A DNA stretch of 64,000 nt from assembly GCA_011634665.1 (NCBI GenBank), contig WAEK01000027.1, positions 310,001 through 374,000 of the forward strand. Direction: 5' to 3'. A program made the translations under genes and the position numbers. Each line of letters starts with the position of its first letter. Position 1 is the stretch's first letter. Shown here in pieces: positions 1 through 13,137 of this stretch. This stretch comes from Mortierella sp. BCC40632 (Eukaryota > Mortierellomycota > Mortierellomycetes > Mortierellales > Mortierellaceae). The notes beneath the pieces are model-generated. The model ran no database searches. It saw only the letters and a program-made list of their open reading frames with translations, and was not told the origin of the DNA.

Positions 1-957
1 CTTGTTCACGAGATAATTCTCGACCTAAGAGGACTTGTGTTGGGTAAAAGGGAATACAAACATATTGCCAATCAAATGGAAAAGATCTGAATCTATGCTT
101 CTAGATGAGTCGATCTACTCAAGCATACACATGTAGTTACAATTCCCTTTGACTCCCCCGTGTCTGAAGGCGACAATTTGTTGCCTCCGCTTTCTCGTTC
201 TGGTTACACGAATAGCATCCTAACATACAGAGCCCATGAATTATGTTTGATGCGGAGAGGATTTAATTCACTGCCATGCCTCGTGTGTTATGTGGGTGAG
301 CGGCTCAAAAATCTTCGCCCTTCTCGAGCAACATACTGGGACACCAAAACCCTTCCATGGGCTATGTTATTTCTAAATTCATTCACTGGAGTTCTGGCAG
401 CTCTCTTAGTAAATTCTCAAACTTCAAGATTGTCACATACATTTTCAATGGTTTGATCTCTAGCCCTGCTTCACTGAATGATGTGAGTAGAGCCAACTAG
501 ATTCTTCATTTAGAATAGTAGTTTATTCAGTGCTCCGCCTACTTCGCCATAACTATACAATGCCATAAATTGTGAGGCTAGGCCCTGTCAATCTTTGACA
601 ATTGAGATGTCCCTACTGTCACTAGTAAGGTCCTTCGCAAAACAGCGAATCAACATCATGTATCTTGATTTACCGCTGAAGTGGATTCGACATGGCAATA
701 TGCATTGTTCTGGTAAAAGTTAGGCGTTTGCATTCCAGAGCAAAGAAGTTGGCGAAGGCGGGGTTTTGAAAGCCATGTTAAGAACTCGGGAGTACTTGGG
801 GAACAAAAAAACGGCTAATCCAGCTCCTTGGCTAATGATCAGCTCCATCCTGAGGAGTGCGCCCTTCTTCCTCTTTGTCCTTCAGCTTCTTTCTCTTAAG
901 ATGAGGCTAGATTATGAAGATAAAATCATTAGCGTCTTTATCCATAATCAGTCATCA
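1..957. other. No gene recognised
   Basis: Only short open frames without recognisable motifs are present. The stretch ends at a run of about 27 A residues (964-990) that forms the 3' edge of the neighbouring minus-strand gene. I see no RNA gene or repeat here. Confidence 0.4.
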
Positions 958-2756
958 CTAGCCATGGCAGATCAAAAAAAAAAAAAAAAAAAAAAAAAAA
1001 GTGGGACATACGACTGCAGATTCTGGAAATCGATAGCCATTTGCGTGGAGTCCTCCAGAAGATGCAAACTCAAATCTCTCCGACCTATTCTTTAAAAAAT
1101 CTCTCGCGATGTTCTCGGCCATCAAAGGAGCATTCGTGGTAGATGACTGAAGCATTGAAAGTGGGAAAACAGAGGGGACAGAACGAGGGATGGGGCGGTG
1201 TTTTGTACCAATGATAGGTCTGCCAGATTTTGAGTTTTCTTTTGAGGGTAGAGCGTGCAGTTGCCCCTGCGGGAAGACTTGATTCTTTATGTCAATCCCG
1301 CATTGGTCTGTGGGAGACGATGCATCAATGCTCTGACCTCCATTATCATAGCTACATTCACTAGCCATTGTTTTGGAAGATTCGCCAGCATTTCCTGCTG
1401 TGTTCATGCTAGGCCAAATGCTCTTGTTCTTTTCCAGAGGAGGAGGGGTTTTTTGCATAAGAAAAGTAGGTAGTGCTGGTGACATAGTGCTTGGATCCAT
1501 CCCAGGGGTCATTTTTTCCATCAAGCGACTCATCACTGCTTCGCTCGCACTGCGGGCAAGTCCAAGTGATACCAGGTTTCTTTTCGCGGCATGATAAGCA
1601 TTGGAGGCCCTAGTCATGTCATCTAACATGGACGAAATGGGGACCTTCCGAATCGCCGTGACAAAAAAATAAAATAAAATAAAAAAAAAAAAAGCAATTG
1701 GAATTGCTTCTATGTTAGGGAGCCCGAATGCTTCTTTGAAGACATTCTGGAAAAGCTGTGCTATCAGCGACAAGAGGTCTCATTCCTACCAGAGTCGACT
1801 GTACGACCTTTCTCTCCATCGATATTAAAGCCTTTTCAGTCGAGTCGTGTGAGTGACGATCGTCGGTTTGAAGCTTTTTGGCGGCCCTCTCAGTCTGGGC
1901 AACATGTAGAAATGCTCCTTGAGTACGTAGTCGGTGGATAACAAAGATCAAGTCAGTCGCTGAGACTTCGAAAGCATGCTCGTAGAGCTGCTGAATGCTG
2001 ATCCATTGATGTAGAGTCAGCCTTATAGCGGCTAGCTTCATGAATTTTGGCTGAGTCTGGTGGAGGAGATATAAACAGAATATCGCACCAACATGCGTAA
2101 GAAATGACTCTTCTGGTGCCAGGAAGCCTAGGTTGAAAAAAAAAGTAAAAAGCGACATCGTCAGTCGAGGTTGTGTGTGTGTGTGTGCTTGTGCTTGTTG
2201 TTGTTGTTGTTGTTGTTGTTGTTTTGTTTTTTTTTTTTTTCGATTTTCTTTTCGATTTTCTTTTCTTTCCTTTTCTATTCCTTCTATCCTTTCCCCGCCC
2301 CTCCCCTTTGGCTGTGGTTAGCAGGAAATTTCTCTTGTTTCCTTCCTTACCAAGTGTAAGCCCGAAGAGTTCATTCATGAAGTCCTCTCTCCCTGCTCTT
2401 TCACTACAGCCGAAATGAATCATGGACAGCTGTGCCTCCCGCCAGATCTTTATGAAATCAACAAAGGCTAGAGAATTCTTCTGCTCATGAGAATGGTTAG
2501 AGTTGACATCTTGGTGCATGACAGATGAGAGGAAAGCAAAGCGAGGGAAAAAGTGAGGATGAGTCCGATCTACCTCTGCAAAACAGTCAATGGCAGATCT
2601 CACGTCTGCAAAAAGGGCAGCTGCATTCAAGCCATGTCTGCCAAGGATGATCAACTCGTCTGGAGGATGCACTCTTTCGAAGGAGGAGGCGCCATCGAAT
2701 CGTGGGCTCGATGAACAGAGAGATGGCGGAAGAGGACGAGGTGCGAGAACACTCAT
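958..2756 (-). CDS. SNAPC1: SNAPC1-like subunit of the snRNA-activating complex
   Basis: Likely homologue of SNAPC1 (SNAP43), which binds the proximal sequence element and recruits RNA polymerases II and III to snRNA promoters in the nucleus. Family match: a segment reading SLAFVDFIKIWREAQLSMIHFG, then GAIFCLYLLHQTQP, then FVIHRLRTQGAFLHVA lines up in order with the conserved SNAPC1 N-terminal core. Probable exons, read on the minus strand, are 2756-2574, 2480-2351, 2127-1790 and 1644-958. Each junction is GT-AG and the frame is kept, giving about 445 residues. The first intron (93 nt) is in frame and may be retained. The intron at 2350-2128 holds GT/TTG microsatellites and poly-T. The C-terminal exon is low-complexity and reads into poly-T, so the true stop is uncertain. 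It is divergent from the F-box gene. The gene is well supported; its last exon is less so. Confidence 0.7.
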
Positions 2757-2913
2757 GATGCGAGATTGTGAGGGCGAAGCAAAAAGTAGTATAAAAAGGT
2801 AGCGAGACGACAGGACTTATTCGCTCTCTCCAGTGTTCCGCGGCATTGTTTATTCCCGCTCCTCGCCTTCGCCCCTCGCCCCGCTCCCGCTCCACACACC
2901 CCAAGTCTCAATC
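2757..2913. promoter_or_regulatory. Shared divergent promoter
   Basis: These 157 bp separate the SNAPC1-like start on the minus strand from the F-box start on the plus strand, so they must carry both promoters. The segment is rich in CT and GC blocks around 2820-2905. No TATA box is obvious. Confidence 0.4.
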
Positions 2914-5169
2914 ATGATTAACTGTCGTCGGTATTCCCGCTCGAGCAATCTTACCCCATTCTTTGGACTCGACCCATCGGACACGCCTCAAGCCTCCTCT
3001 CCTTTCAAGAATGTGCCCACCGAGATCGTCCGTCATATCTTTGGATATGTCTCCTCGCCCATTGATTTTCACCATCTCTCGCTCACTTGCTCAAGATTCT
3101 TCTATATAACACCTGGCCGCCTTTGGACAAATCAAGCCATGACCTTCATCCCAAATTGGACCAGATGTATTAAAATTGACCATAGTCTGAGGTGGCGTCA
3201 GCTCAAGTCTCAGGCACTAAACGGTTGGGCAATACGTGAGCAGTCCTCCCGCTTGATTCTCGAGGAACCACCATCATCTGGTGAGCCGCAAGAATGTCCA
3301 AAGGGTGGGCTGAGCAACAGTCAACATTATCTAGACAATGGATCTTCGCTCAAGCTTGACTTGACTAATGCTCTGAGCATTAGCTCGTCCTGGAGGACTA
3401 GCAATTCTTCTGAAACTGCTGACTTCAGAAACACCTGTTCGCCTGTGTCCTACACGGATCCACAAACACAGCTAACTTTAGCTGCCCATCTCCAGCGTCA
3501 GGTGGGGGGCGAAAAGTACCGAATCGTGCTGCACAGCCTTCCCAGCTACGACAGCCCCATTCTGGTGATTGATGACAGCCACTGGACTCAGCCTACGCGA
3601 GAATGTAACGAAAGTCCTCGAATCGGGTGTACCTCCTTTGTGGATAGTCGACTGGATGTCGTACAAGTAGTCGAGCTTCGAACCTTCCCACAGAATCTCG
3701 ACAGCCAAGGAAGGGCTCGGGTCCTAATCGCCCTTGGGTTCGGTAACAACCCATCGACCTTAGGGGAAAGCAGTGGAGAGATGGAAATCGTCGATACGTG
3801 GCAAAGAATTTCAGTATGAACACGCATTTTTTTTTTTTTGAGAGAGAGAGAGAGAGAGTGAGAAAGAAGAAAGATAGGGCATGGTTTTCTAAAGAAATGC
3901 TCTTTATTCCATTTTAACTCTTAGGTGATCGAAGTGTTCGTCTCTCTTGCAGAAGGAGGAACTGCTGAACAAGCACTGGCCAGTCCTGTCAAAGTCCTTG
4001 ACAGTTTTCAGCCATGCTCGGGAGGAGAATCCTTCCGAGGTCGTATAGTAAAGTTCTTCTCAGGTGCTAAAGAAGGACCTTGCGACCATATTGCAGTTCT
4101 TGGTATTAGCCATGCTGCAGATTCTTTGGCTGCTGTGCTGACGCGCCCACTCTCAAGTAATTTCTCGTGCGACCCCCTGAAACGTTATTATCTTCCAGTG
4201 ATTTCGTCGGACAGTGGTGCCGCATCGACTACCTCTGCTGGAGCCTCTCCATCTGAAGCGTATGGGGCATCATGCATGACTTCATTCCCTCAGCAGAGTA
4301 AGGCTGATAAACTGGTTGTAGTGATGAACAGCCATGGAGATGGCACCATTTGGGACTGGCACCGAGTTGTCCCTGTGGCTAGATTGAGTTCCGGAGCTAT
4401 TCCGGTTCCTTTAAAGCAAGACTTATTCGTTTGGGGTGTCCAATCGAATTTTATTTTCGAGGAGCCTAGATCAAGTTCAGTTGGTTCTGAAGAGTATCTA
4501 GACGATATCCGGATTGTGGCTCTGGCTGATGGTAATGAAAAGGAGTGGGGGTCTATTTGGTGGCACTTGGATAACAAGGAGCTTATGTCGCTCATGGATG
4601 CGATCGGCACATCGAACTGTGGTAATCAAAACCGAGATATTCTCCAGCGCAGGTGTGAGGTCTCTCAGGCCCAGACACCTGCCGGTATCCTCAAACTCGG
4701 ATCAAAATGCAAGCATTTTGAAAGCTCGACCGTAGGTAGGGCCATTCTAGTCAAGCCTCCATCACCAATTTGCCCTTCCTCGTCCTCGACTCCTGTCAAG
4801 ATCCCAAGCCTTGGTTTCATAGGAAAGAACAAGTTGGTCCGTGTTAGCGCTCAGAGGAGCCTTCTATTTATCGCTTTCCTTATTTGGGGTCAGTTCCGAG
4901 TATCGTTGACAACCAACTATGGTCTATGTCTAGTGGACATGGATAAAGAAGTCAATAATGTTTCGGGGGATAATCCAAGTCTCATCTTGTCAGAGCAAAC
5001 AAACTGGCAATGGGAGATGCTAATAGATAGTCAAGAAAGCGACCCAATTGTAGACATTGCCACTATTTCAGGAAACCTATTCGTCACTAGGAAGTTTAGC
5101 CATCTCGTTTGGCCCTTGCGTTACTACTCCACGCGTTTCTCACCACAGAGTGATTCTATCAAACCATGA
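2914..5169 (+). CDS. F-box domain protein
   Basis: Probable substrate-recognition subunit of an SCF ubiquitin ligase. An F-box lies near residues 30-65: VPTEIVRHIFGYVSSP followed by FHHLSLTCSRFF, the usual pattern of L/V-P-xE-IxxxIF then LxxxCxxF. The rest, about 640 residues, has scattered W and D residues that could form a beta-propeller, but no repeat is clear. I choose ATG 2914 (context CAATCATGA) over an in-frame ATG 81 nt upstream because the upstream extension is proline-rich and overlaps the shared promoter. Exons 2914-3813 and 3925-5169 are joined by a GTATGA...TTAG intron in phase 0, giving 714 residues. The intron contains poly-T and a GA microsatellite. No paralogue lies nearby and the target is unknown. 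Confidence 0.65.
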
Positions 5170-6551
5170 AGCATTGAGACACCACTTTCCACCAATTTAA
5201 ATTAAAACTCATGCCACACCAACACTGAAAGGTCGTTCAGTGAATGAACTGGCCCAACCCAGCGCACACCTTTTGTCAGTCGACAGTTCAAGCATGCGCC
5301 AAAACCGATTTCCAAGCCAAGAATCCGGACATCCCAGGATGCTAGGAGCATTGGCCAATTTCCACGCTAAAGTTAAATCCTTCTCTGTCTATAAATTGCC
5401 TCTGACCTTTTTACGCCTCTAATTGATTTCTTGGATGCGCCTACTTTAGCAGGCAAATCTAATTTGAGCGTATGAATTGAGGGTAAAGTTGAAAAAGCTA
5501 TTCATTTAACGCCTGCCATCAAGTTATCTCAATTGGACTGGCAAGAGTAAACGCTCGGATTAGACTAGGATTGTTTCTTCAAAGTCTGCCTTATTCCAAT
5601 CTAGTTTCAGGGACTTTGGGGAGAGGGGAGCTTTTTTTTAGTCATTTCAAGTGTAGTGTCGTTCTGAAACAAACTATCGATTTTGGTTCGATAGCTCGTT
5701 TCGTTAAGACCACTTATGGGGATCTAGTACGGCTTAACGAAATGAGATCTGAGCTCATTCCGTTCGATAAGAAACACTGCTGAAGAAAACAAAGAAACAA
5801 TAAACAAGAATCTTCAGTAGTTCTTGGAGAAAGGAATACCACCACAGAATCACCGACAGTACTACTTGGTATCTTGGGGTTCAGATTTTATTTGAAGTCT
5901 TCAGGCCTACTCTAGCCTTCTTTTTGTAGTTCCTTTCAAAGTCCTAAATATCATACGTGACTACGCATACGAGCGACAGACTTGAGGCCATCCGCTTTAT
6001 GATCGCTTGTACTATTCGGAAAACGTATCTATCACACAAGGAAATCGGTTCAGCTACTTGGGATTGTTCTGCCAACTATATGACGATGGTGATTTTTGGT
6101 CCGCTAGCTCAATTGAATCGCTTGCCCTTTTAGAGCAAGGCTATAGTATCGGGTTAGGTCTACGGTCCAAAAATTTAAGAACAAAGGAGAGGAAAGAGAA
6201 AGAAGTGAAGGAAGCTCAAAAAAAAAAGGGGGACAGTCAACAGCAGTAACAAAGAATGACGCTCTCCTCTTCCTTCAGGCACAGACCGGAGGCCATGTGT
6301 CTGCGTTGGTATCAGGTGTTTGGATTTTCAAGTCCAGCTGGAGGAGTGCTCAGAGTCCAGCAAGGTGGCCAGTGTGCGGGAGAATGGCTTTGTTCCCTGG
6401 CAAGAACCAACGAGAGCTGCACGAGAAGGGCCGTGTCCCTGATACTTTTTTTTTTTATTTGGGCTATTTTTTTTTTACACAAACACTCCCTTGAGTCCTT
6501 TGCCTCTCTTTCTCTCTCCCGCCCTCGCCCCTTTCACTTTCTTTCTTTTTT

Positions 6552-6582
<31 letters not shown>

Positions 6583-6884
6583 CTCTTCGTGGGCATGCGC
6601 CATCACTAGTCTGAGAAGAGGCCATCTCGCCGTATTGTTTTCTGCTCATTCCATCACACGCGTCGCTGGCACATTGGCTAAACTCCTTTCACTCTATTCC
6701 GCTGACACACGCGTCCACGTTCCCTTTGTTCCACCACGGCTCTCTCTTCCCTCTATTTTATTCTTTCTCTCTCTCACACACACACACAAGTCGGACATTC
6801 TTTTCTGGGAGTGAGCTCATTTTCAGACCTGTCCGTGACAGAGAGGTGCATCACGACATTTCCATCTGACATTAGAATCCCATC
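5170..6884. other. Intergenic, repeats and pyrimidine tract
   Basis: No gene is recognised. It contains a hAT-like terminal repeat (5655-5779), a low-complexity region, and a long T/C-rich stretch with two poly-T runs at about 6548-6583 just upstream of the LMBD1-like gene. The tract ends in a CA dinucleotide run near 6775-6787, so the LMBD1 5' UTR and promoter probably lie here. Confidence 0.4.
5655..5779. mobile_element. hAT-like MITE copy, one clear terminus
   Basis: The right end, 5758-5779, is the exact reverse complement of the first 22 nt of the small hAT-like element at 47043. The left end near 5655 (TAGTGTCGTTC) followed by GTTCGATAGCTCGTTTCG resembles the other terminus of that element. 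No 8-bp duplication could be confirmed, so the left edge is approximate. Confidence 0.45.
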
Positions 6885-9800
6885 ATGGATGCAGAAGGGA
6901 TTCTCGGCTTTCTCGGGGCATGGGGCTCCTTTGTCCTGACATGTCTGGTAGGGTCCCAAAGCATGCCTATTTAATCCAGCTCCATGGGAATGGAGACGAT
7001 TTGGACACCGACTACTTTTGTCCGACCAAAAAAAAAAAAAAAAAAAAAGAGCTTCCCTGTTCCTCTCGACTTATCCAAGGCTTACTTGTGCCTTGCTCTT
7101 TGTTTTAGATCCTGTTTGGCTTCTCGGTGTATTTCACTTTCTACTATGCGGATCCCCGGGATCGGGAGCCATTTGCGATGCTAGTAGCAACTCTTGCGCT
7201 GACGCTTTGTCTCACGACCGTGGCCCTCTTTCCCGTCGACATCTTTTTGGTCTCACGGATCATGGATCCGACCACGGGACAACGGTATGAGTGGGTCACG
7301 GATGAGGCAATAGAAGCCATGCAAGTCTCTGTGCGGAACGTTTACTACGGTAAGCAGGGCGGAGACGGAAATTCGAATGCGGGTCTAGTGTCTGTCACGG
7401 TACCGCACCAGAGCTTAGTACAGTAGATGAGATCTTTTTACAGGGCAGGAGAGAAAAAAAAAAAAAAAAAAAAAAAAAAAGGGAGGACAGACACAGTCTG
7501 GCAGCATGTGGTGTGTGCCCGCTGTACAGCTGCAGATACCACCTGGTCATGCTGTGGGTCGGAAACATGTGTTTGCTGGGTCTACAACGCGTTTGCCCTG
7601 GACTAACCCTTTCTCGCTTGACAACCATGGCAGTCGCGTACGGCATGATTGCAAGCTTTTGCTTCTTCTGGATCCCTCTTTCCTACTTTTACTTTGAAGA
7701 GTTGGATGACGACGGTCAATCAGTCTGTCAGCGGCTTTGGGCATCGATCAAGTATACGTTTTTCTTTGTACTCGTCGCTGGGATCCTTCTACTGACAGGG
7801 TTATTCATGACTCCAGCAGGCGATCATGAAAATCCCAAACAGCCACCTGGTGACAATTCAACTCTGACTATCGGCTCTAGCATCCATGGAACTGACCCTA
7901 TTGATCTGGATTGGATCCGCAAAATGCTTGACAACCTTGGTAACCCTCCACACTGTTTGGACGCATTGGCGCTACCCTCCTTCGTCCCGTCTAACACTCG
8001 TTCCTCAATCACTTTCTCTCAAACTGCTGCCTTAGAGGACAATCCTGCGGGTGCACTCGCATTTTTAGCCGGGGTCATGGCCGTAGCAGGACTGGGAGTA
8101 ATTGCATTCTATACTGTAGGTCCAGAGTCCAGCAGGGTTGTGGGTCGCTCGTTCATGGTTTGAGTCATTCGTTATGATTGACCTCTTTTTTTTTTTTTTT
8201 TTAACTATGACTCGTATTTGGTGTGTCTAGGCCCCAGGTCTCTCTCTTTTACCATTACATTTGCTTGCTGGGCTTAAATCGCTGCCAGACAAGGTCAGCG
8301 ACATTCATGCTGAATTGGCGGCGAACCGACAGCGACAAAACTCCATCATGGTTCGGTATGGAGCAACAGGCGGAGGTTTTCAACAGCCTCGTCGGCTGTC
8401 AGATCGAGACCGCAATACAATCAATTCGTTAGCTCAGGAAGAAATGGTTCTTGTCCATCGATCGAAAAGAGCTTATGCAATTCGCGATAGCTGCTTTCAT
8501 CAATTCCAGTACATTATCAGACCTCTCCAGGTAAGGAAATCACCTCATCTCATGAGCAGACCAACTATTGGTAAAAGTCTCCCCCCCTTTTTTTTGCAGA
8601 GAGTGTTCTCCTATTGTAGAGTGCTAGGCTACTAATCATTTCTGTACTATAGATTATTTTTGGAATAACTGGGGTCGTTCTAACACTGCTCTTGGTGACC
8701 TCGGTCTTCTTGACATGGTACGTTCATACTGGTTCAAATACATTGCATTAGGAAAATATCCTGATATTAACCTCTTTTTTTTTTTCATTTTTTTTTTCTT
8801 CTACTGTACATCAATGAAGCACTGAGAGCGTAGGCAGCGATGTGTGCGGGGCTCGATGTGGATATATTCTAACCAAGCTCAGGATCCCAAACCCTCTCAA
8901 TTTTCTATTTTTGAAGCTTTCGCCAGTAAGGGGAGAAGAGCCATTTTATTCTTTTTATCCGCAACCACAACCTCCAATGTAAGAGATAGAGTGATACTTA
9001 ACCTTTCATCTACTACCGACTACCCCCCTAGTACTTCCCGGTCGACTACTTGTTGATGGTCATGATCATCCTGTACATGTTCTGGGCAACAACAAAAGGA
9101 ATCATCTCTATCGGAATCCGGTTTCTATGGGTGCATTTGTACCAGTTCCGGAAAGCCGCGACGCCACCACAGGGATTGCTCGCTGCTACGATGCTGTTGA
9201 TGTTTAGTATTGCAGGACTGGGATATTCCCTCACGATGTCGGTCGCACCAGAGTATTCCATGTTTGGAAGTCAAAAATACGTAAGTTAAAGTTCTATGGA
9301 CTCTTCATCGTCTACTCCTATTACACTCTTCCTATGCTGCAAAGTATTGCTTTTTACTAATGCCTCCGTATTTCTCCCCATTGATGGAATACAGTGCAAC
9401 CACACGATTGCGCTTGGGACAAGGGACTGTAGTAGCCACAAGGAAGAGATCATTCCATGCCATATTGGAGCACCACTGGAACTTTGCACGCCAACTGTTA
9501 CATCGGGGCTCATTCTTAGGATTGTGGTAGCGACGCCGGTGTTAGGAGTGGCCTTTCACTACTTGCAATGGGCGTTCTTGATCATGTTCCTGCTAGCACT
9601 TCTGGTTAACCTCTTTTTGGGATGGCGTCGTGGGTTTTCTTTCGACCCGCTGGAGGATGACGATGCTATAGCACTGGCGCATGGTGATCTAGAAGACCGT
9701 GAAGCGCGAAGCCTGCTGCATCCGACGAATAGCCGTGCTAGTCACGAGAGCGAAGAAGAGCAGGCCAGGAGACGAGATGGAGGAAGAGGAATGCCCTACA

Positions 9801-9967
9801 CTCCTGGTGGAACGGATGCTAGAATGGTGAGCTCCTCGCCACCACAGGACGGGCATCAATATGGATCCGTTAGCCCAAACAATAGTGGAGGATGGGGAAG
9901 GATTTTTGGTGCTGGGGACCAAAAAAACCGTAATGGGACAGGCTCTGGCACAAGGAGGTTCGGATAG
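6885..9967 (+). CDS. LMBRD1: LMBD1-family membrane protein (lysosomal cobalamin transporter type)
   Basis: Multi-pass LMBR1-domain protein. Animal LMBD1 sits in lysosomal membranes and helps export cobalamin, but the role in fungi is uncertain. Eight exons: 6885-6947, 7109-7349, 7634-8115, 8231-8530, 8653-8717, 8820-8925, 9032-9280 and 9395-9967. All junctions are GT-AG and the frame is consistent, giving 692 residues. Conserved stretches match LMBD1 in order: ALFPVDIFLVSRI, CFFWIPLSYFYFEELDDD, SLLPLHLLAGLK, YFPVDYLLMVMIILYMF, PEYSMFGSQKY. The cytosolic tail is acidic and serine-rich. Start ATG 6885 follows CATC and opens a hydrophobic helix. Several introns carry long poly-A or poly-T runs, for example 7029-7047, 7451-7480 and 8187-8203. 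I am confident of the family; the substrate is inferred. Confidence 0.88.
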
Positions 9968-10238
9968 AATAAGACCGTTTCGGCTGTGGTAGAATATGGG
10001 ATTGGATTGTGTAGTGCATCCTGGAGGCGTTCAAAGAGGCAGTATAGTGCAACAGCTTCGCGATTCTTCAAGCGTCAAAGATGTCTGATGGACAATAGAT
10101 TGCCTTGTAAATAGCTTTTCCTTTGGGATAAGCATTCTTGCAAATATGATTAAAAAGTAGCCATTTCACTCAAATCCAGAAACAGGAAAGGAGCTGGCCA
10201 AAGAAATTGAAGCAAGCGTAGCAGGAAAGTCGCTGAGA

Positions 10239-10271
<33 letters not shown>

Positions 10272-10727
10272 CCTTGTCAGTTTTCGCCAGCTCAAGCATG
10301 TCGACTATTCGATGGCCATTTGCATAGTCGGAATGTGTTTCAGCGTGCACATCGCCTATTATAGCCTTTCGTAGCTTATTGGCGGAAACATCCATTCAGA
10401 AGAGAGTATAGGTAGCCAAATCAGAGCAAGATTGATTCTAGAAAAACACTCAGTTAAAGTAATCAAAAGGTTCATTAAGTGGCTAGTCTTATTGATTGCA
10501 AATAACATGACAAAAAAGGGATGTTAGTCTTTAACTCAATTCTCGCATTGGATACCTTGCCACAAGGTCAAATTTTACTCCGCATCTCCCGAGAGCGAGG
10601 GCTTGAGGGCGAGGTTACTGCAAGAAGTGGTAAAAGCACGAAGCAGCTGATAGAATATGTATGCATGGATCATCCACTCCTTGATTTTACTGTATGCTAC
10701 CAATCGAGCAAGGATGCCCTCATGTGG
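9968..10727. other. Convergent 3' intergenic region
   Basis: Space between the 3' ends of the LMBD1-like gene (plus) and the G-patch gene (minus). It contains a 30-nt poly-T run at about 10242-10271. No ORF with family resemblance was seen. Confidence 0.4.
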
Positions 10728-12160
10728 TCAGCGCTTCATATATGTCATGAGATCGACACGATCCCTTCGCTCTTTTTCTGCTTTCCTTCGGTAGTCCCTT
10801 GCACTTAGTGGAACAATTCTTTTGATAGCGCTGGTAGAATTGTTGTGATCGAGTCCTGCAGCTCTTTGTCTATTTTTTTCAATTTCCTCCGCGGTATGGG
10901 TTACAACTTTCTTGGCAGATCCTGCTGCACCAAGGGCAAGTCGATCGAGTTTGAGTCTTGTTGCGATCGGGTGTCGAATGCCCTGGCCACTAGCGCCTAG
11001 ACCTTTATCATAATCCCATCCAGCCTTGAGAAGCATCCTAAAACCTTTGTTTTCCTGTAGAACAAAAGAACAATGGAGGGGTAAACAAACATTAGTATTC
11101 TTAAAACAAACAAATGCTTCCAAGAAGGCGGAGCTAATGCCTGAGTGTCACAAAAAAAAAAACAAAAGCAAAAGCAAAAACAAAAAAAAGGGGGATGCAT
11201 ACATGGCCAAGGGTCAGGGTATCGAGGGGTTTGATAGGGGATTCCTGTGACATGAGGTGTGCTGTTCCCTTTCGGTGGCGATCTATGTCGTCTTCCCGAA
11301 CCTCTATTTGGCAAGAATCGCAAAACATATATCCATCCGCAACAATGGGCGCCATGTTCGGTTTGCTCACTGGCGTAGTCCGTGAGACAGAATTGGCTAA
11401 CGATGAATCCGCCACAGCAGTTGCCTTCAAATGAGAGTCTGCTGCGCCTCCTGCCAGACTGTCTACCAAAGAGAGAGACTCGGCTGATTGACCCGTATAC
11501 TGTTCCTGGTTGTACTCTTTCCCCAAGGCGGTTCCTTGAGTTGCACTTCTCATCCAATTCCGACGAACAATGTCCTCCTGTTGTACTACGCCGACTCTAT
11601 TGGTCGTCAACGGCTGTGATTGGCCATGGGCTTCGGATCCCTTGCCGGTGGATGGTACGAGGAGAGCTGTAGACATTGATGGCGCTGTGCTGGAGTGTGA
11701 GGTAGAGAGTGGCAGTATCAATGATTTATGCGTCCTTGTGAGCAAAGCATTTTGGTCTTTGGCTTTGCTGGTGGTGGCAAGCATACTGTTGCATGGCGAA
11801 GCATTGTGTCGTCCTAGTGCCGTGCTCAATACTTTTTTTTTCTGTACCCTGCCAGGTTTGACTGTCCGAGGAAGGGCTAGGATTGAATTGTAGAACTGAA
11901 GAGACGGAGGCGTAGTTAGAATCGCCACTCTCTTGAAATGAACAATTTACTCATTGTGCCTCAGGGGATGTGGTACATGGACAGGTGAATACCGTTCTCG
12001 CTTCTAGAGCAGCCTGATGTCGACTCGCTAGCGTGTTGTCTAGATGAGTCTCCTGTTGATTGGTCTGATCCTGCGATGATCCTCGGACAAAAGCAACGTC
12101 TCTAAAAAAAGATCCTGGTATACTATCATCGTCATGTCGACTTCGCTTCTGTCTTGGCAT
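10728..12160 (-). CDS. G-patch protein resembling GPANK1
   Basis: Probable nucleic-acid-associated protein of the G-patch class, whose members typically activate DEAH-box helicases. Exons on the minus strand: 12160-11993, 11895-11203 and 11054-10728. GT-AG junctions are all phase 0, giving 395 residues. In the middle is a C2H2-like motif (FCDSCQIEVREDDIDRHRKGTAH), and directly after it, across the second intron, a G-patch (GFRMLLKAGWDYDKGLGASGQG). The order of CxxC/H finger followed by G-patch, with a basic C-terminus, matches the C-terminal half of GPANK1. I see no ankyrin repeats in the N-terminal part, which is serine/threonine-rich. The start is set by ATCATGCCAAGA at 12160. It is convergent with the LMBD1-like gene. 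Confidence 0.72.
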
Positions 12161-13137
12161 GATGAATGGAGGCGTACTGTAGGGAAAGCGCGGAGAGCTT
12201 TTTGTTGAAAGCTGCGGAGAGTCGAAGGAATGAACGATCCAGCCCAATGAGCCTTGGCCAGAGCAGTCGCTGGGCTGAGCGCCACGTGAGCAACGACTGG
12301 CTACTGCTTTGCCACCCTGCATCCTCGATCAGTTGCCCCTCCGCCTCGAGATGACCAGCGACTCAAAGAATCCCTCTCTTATTGAATGGCTCAAAGTACC
12401 CCTCCTCCTCAGCCAGTGGCCCAAAAGTCTCCCCTCTCTTATTGAATGGCCCAAAAGTCACCCTCTTGTTGAACTAGGGCAACAATACTCGACTAAAGTC
12501 CAAAATTCCTATTCTGGTACCACCATCTGTTACCGGCGGCAAGACTAAGTTCATCCCTGAAGTATGTGAAGTATACTGCATATAAAGTGTACAAATCGCA
12601 ATCTCTCATGACACGTTATCAATAGCCGCAAGTTGAGGACGGCACCCCGGTGTAGCGGGTTGCTCTAGTCAGTCGCATATATTGAATAACCAACATTTCT
12701 AGTCAAGTGCTAACAGGAGCGTGCCTTTCCTAGATGCACCCGCAACGGTCGACAGTGAATCGCGATGAATACCCTGTGCCGAACAGTCGACAGGCAAGTA
12801 TGTGAATCGGCGTGCCGCATAGAACATGCGCAAAAGCAACGCCTGCATCTACACTGAGCACCATCACACACAAACTACAACATCACCAGCCTCACGCTGA
12901 ATGGAGTAACTTAACATAGTGAGTCGCTCTGGTTAGTTCCACATACCGACTATACAACGTCCCTCTAAAATCTAATAAATGGGTTCTGTTTCTTGTCTAG
13001 TTCAAAAAAAGATACTGGGTCGCTGTCTAGGATTTATACTGCAGATCATTCTCGTCCTGGCACTCTTCGTTGCTAGATCACTCTTCCCCTTTGGTATCGA
13101 TGTTGGATGAGATGCAAGAACAAATGTCGCCTGGTGT
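12161..13137. other. No gene recognised
   Basis: 5' flank of the G-patch gene. It includes a short imperfect duplication around 12380-12470 (units containing TATTGAATGGC and CCAAAAGT). No coding frame with recognisable content. Confidence 0.35.

Noticed and set aside
6464..6649. Lysine-rich ORFs on the minus strand
   Set aside because: They arise from poly-T tracts in the upstream region of the LMBD1-like gene.
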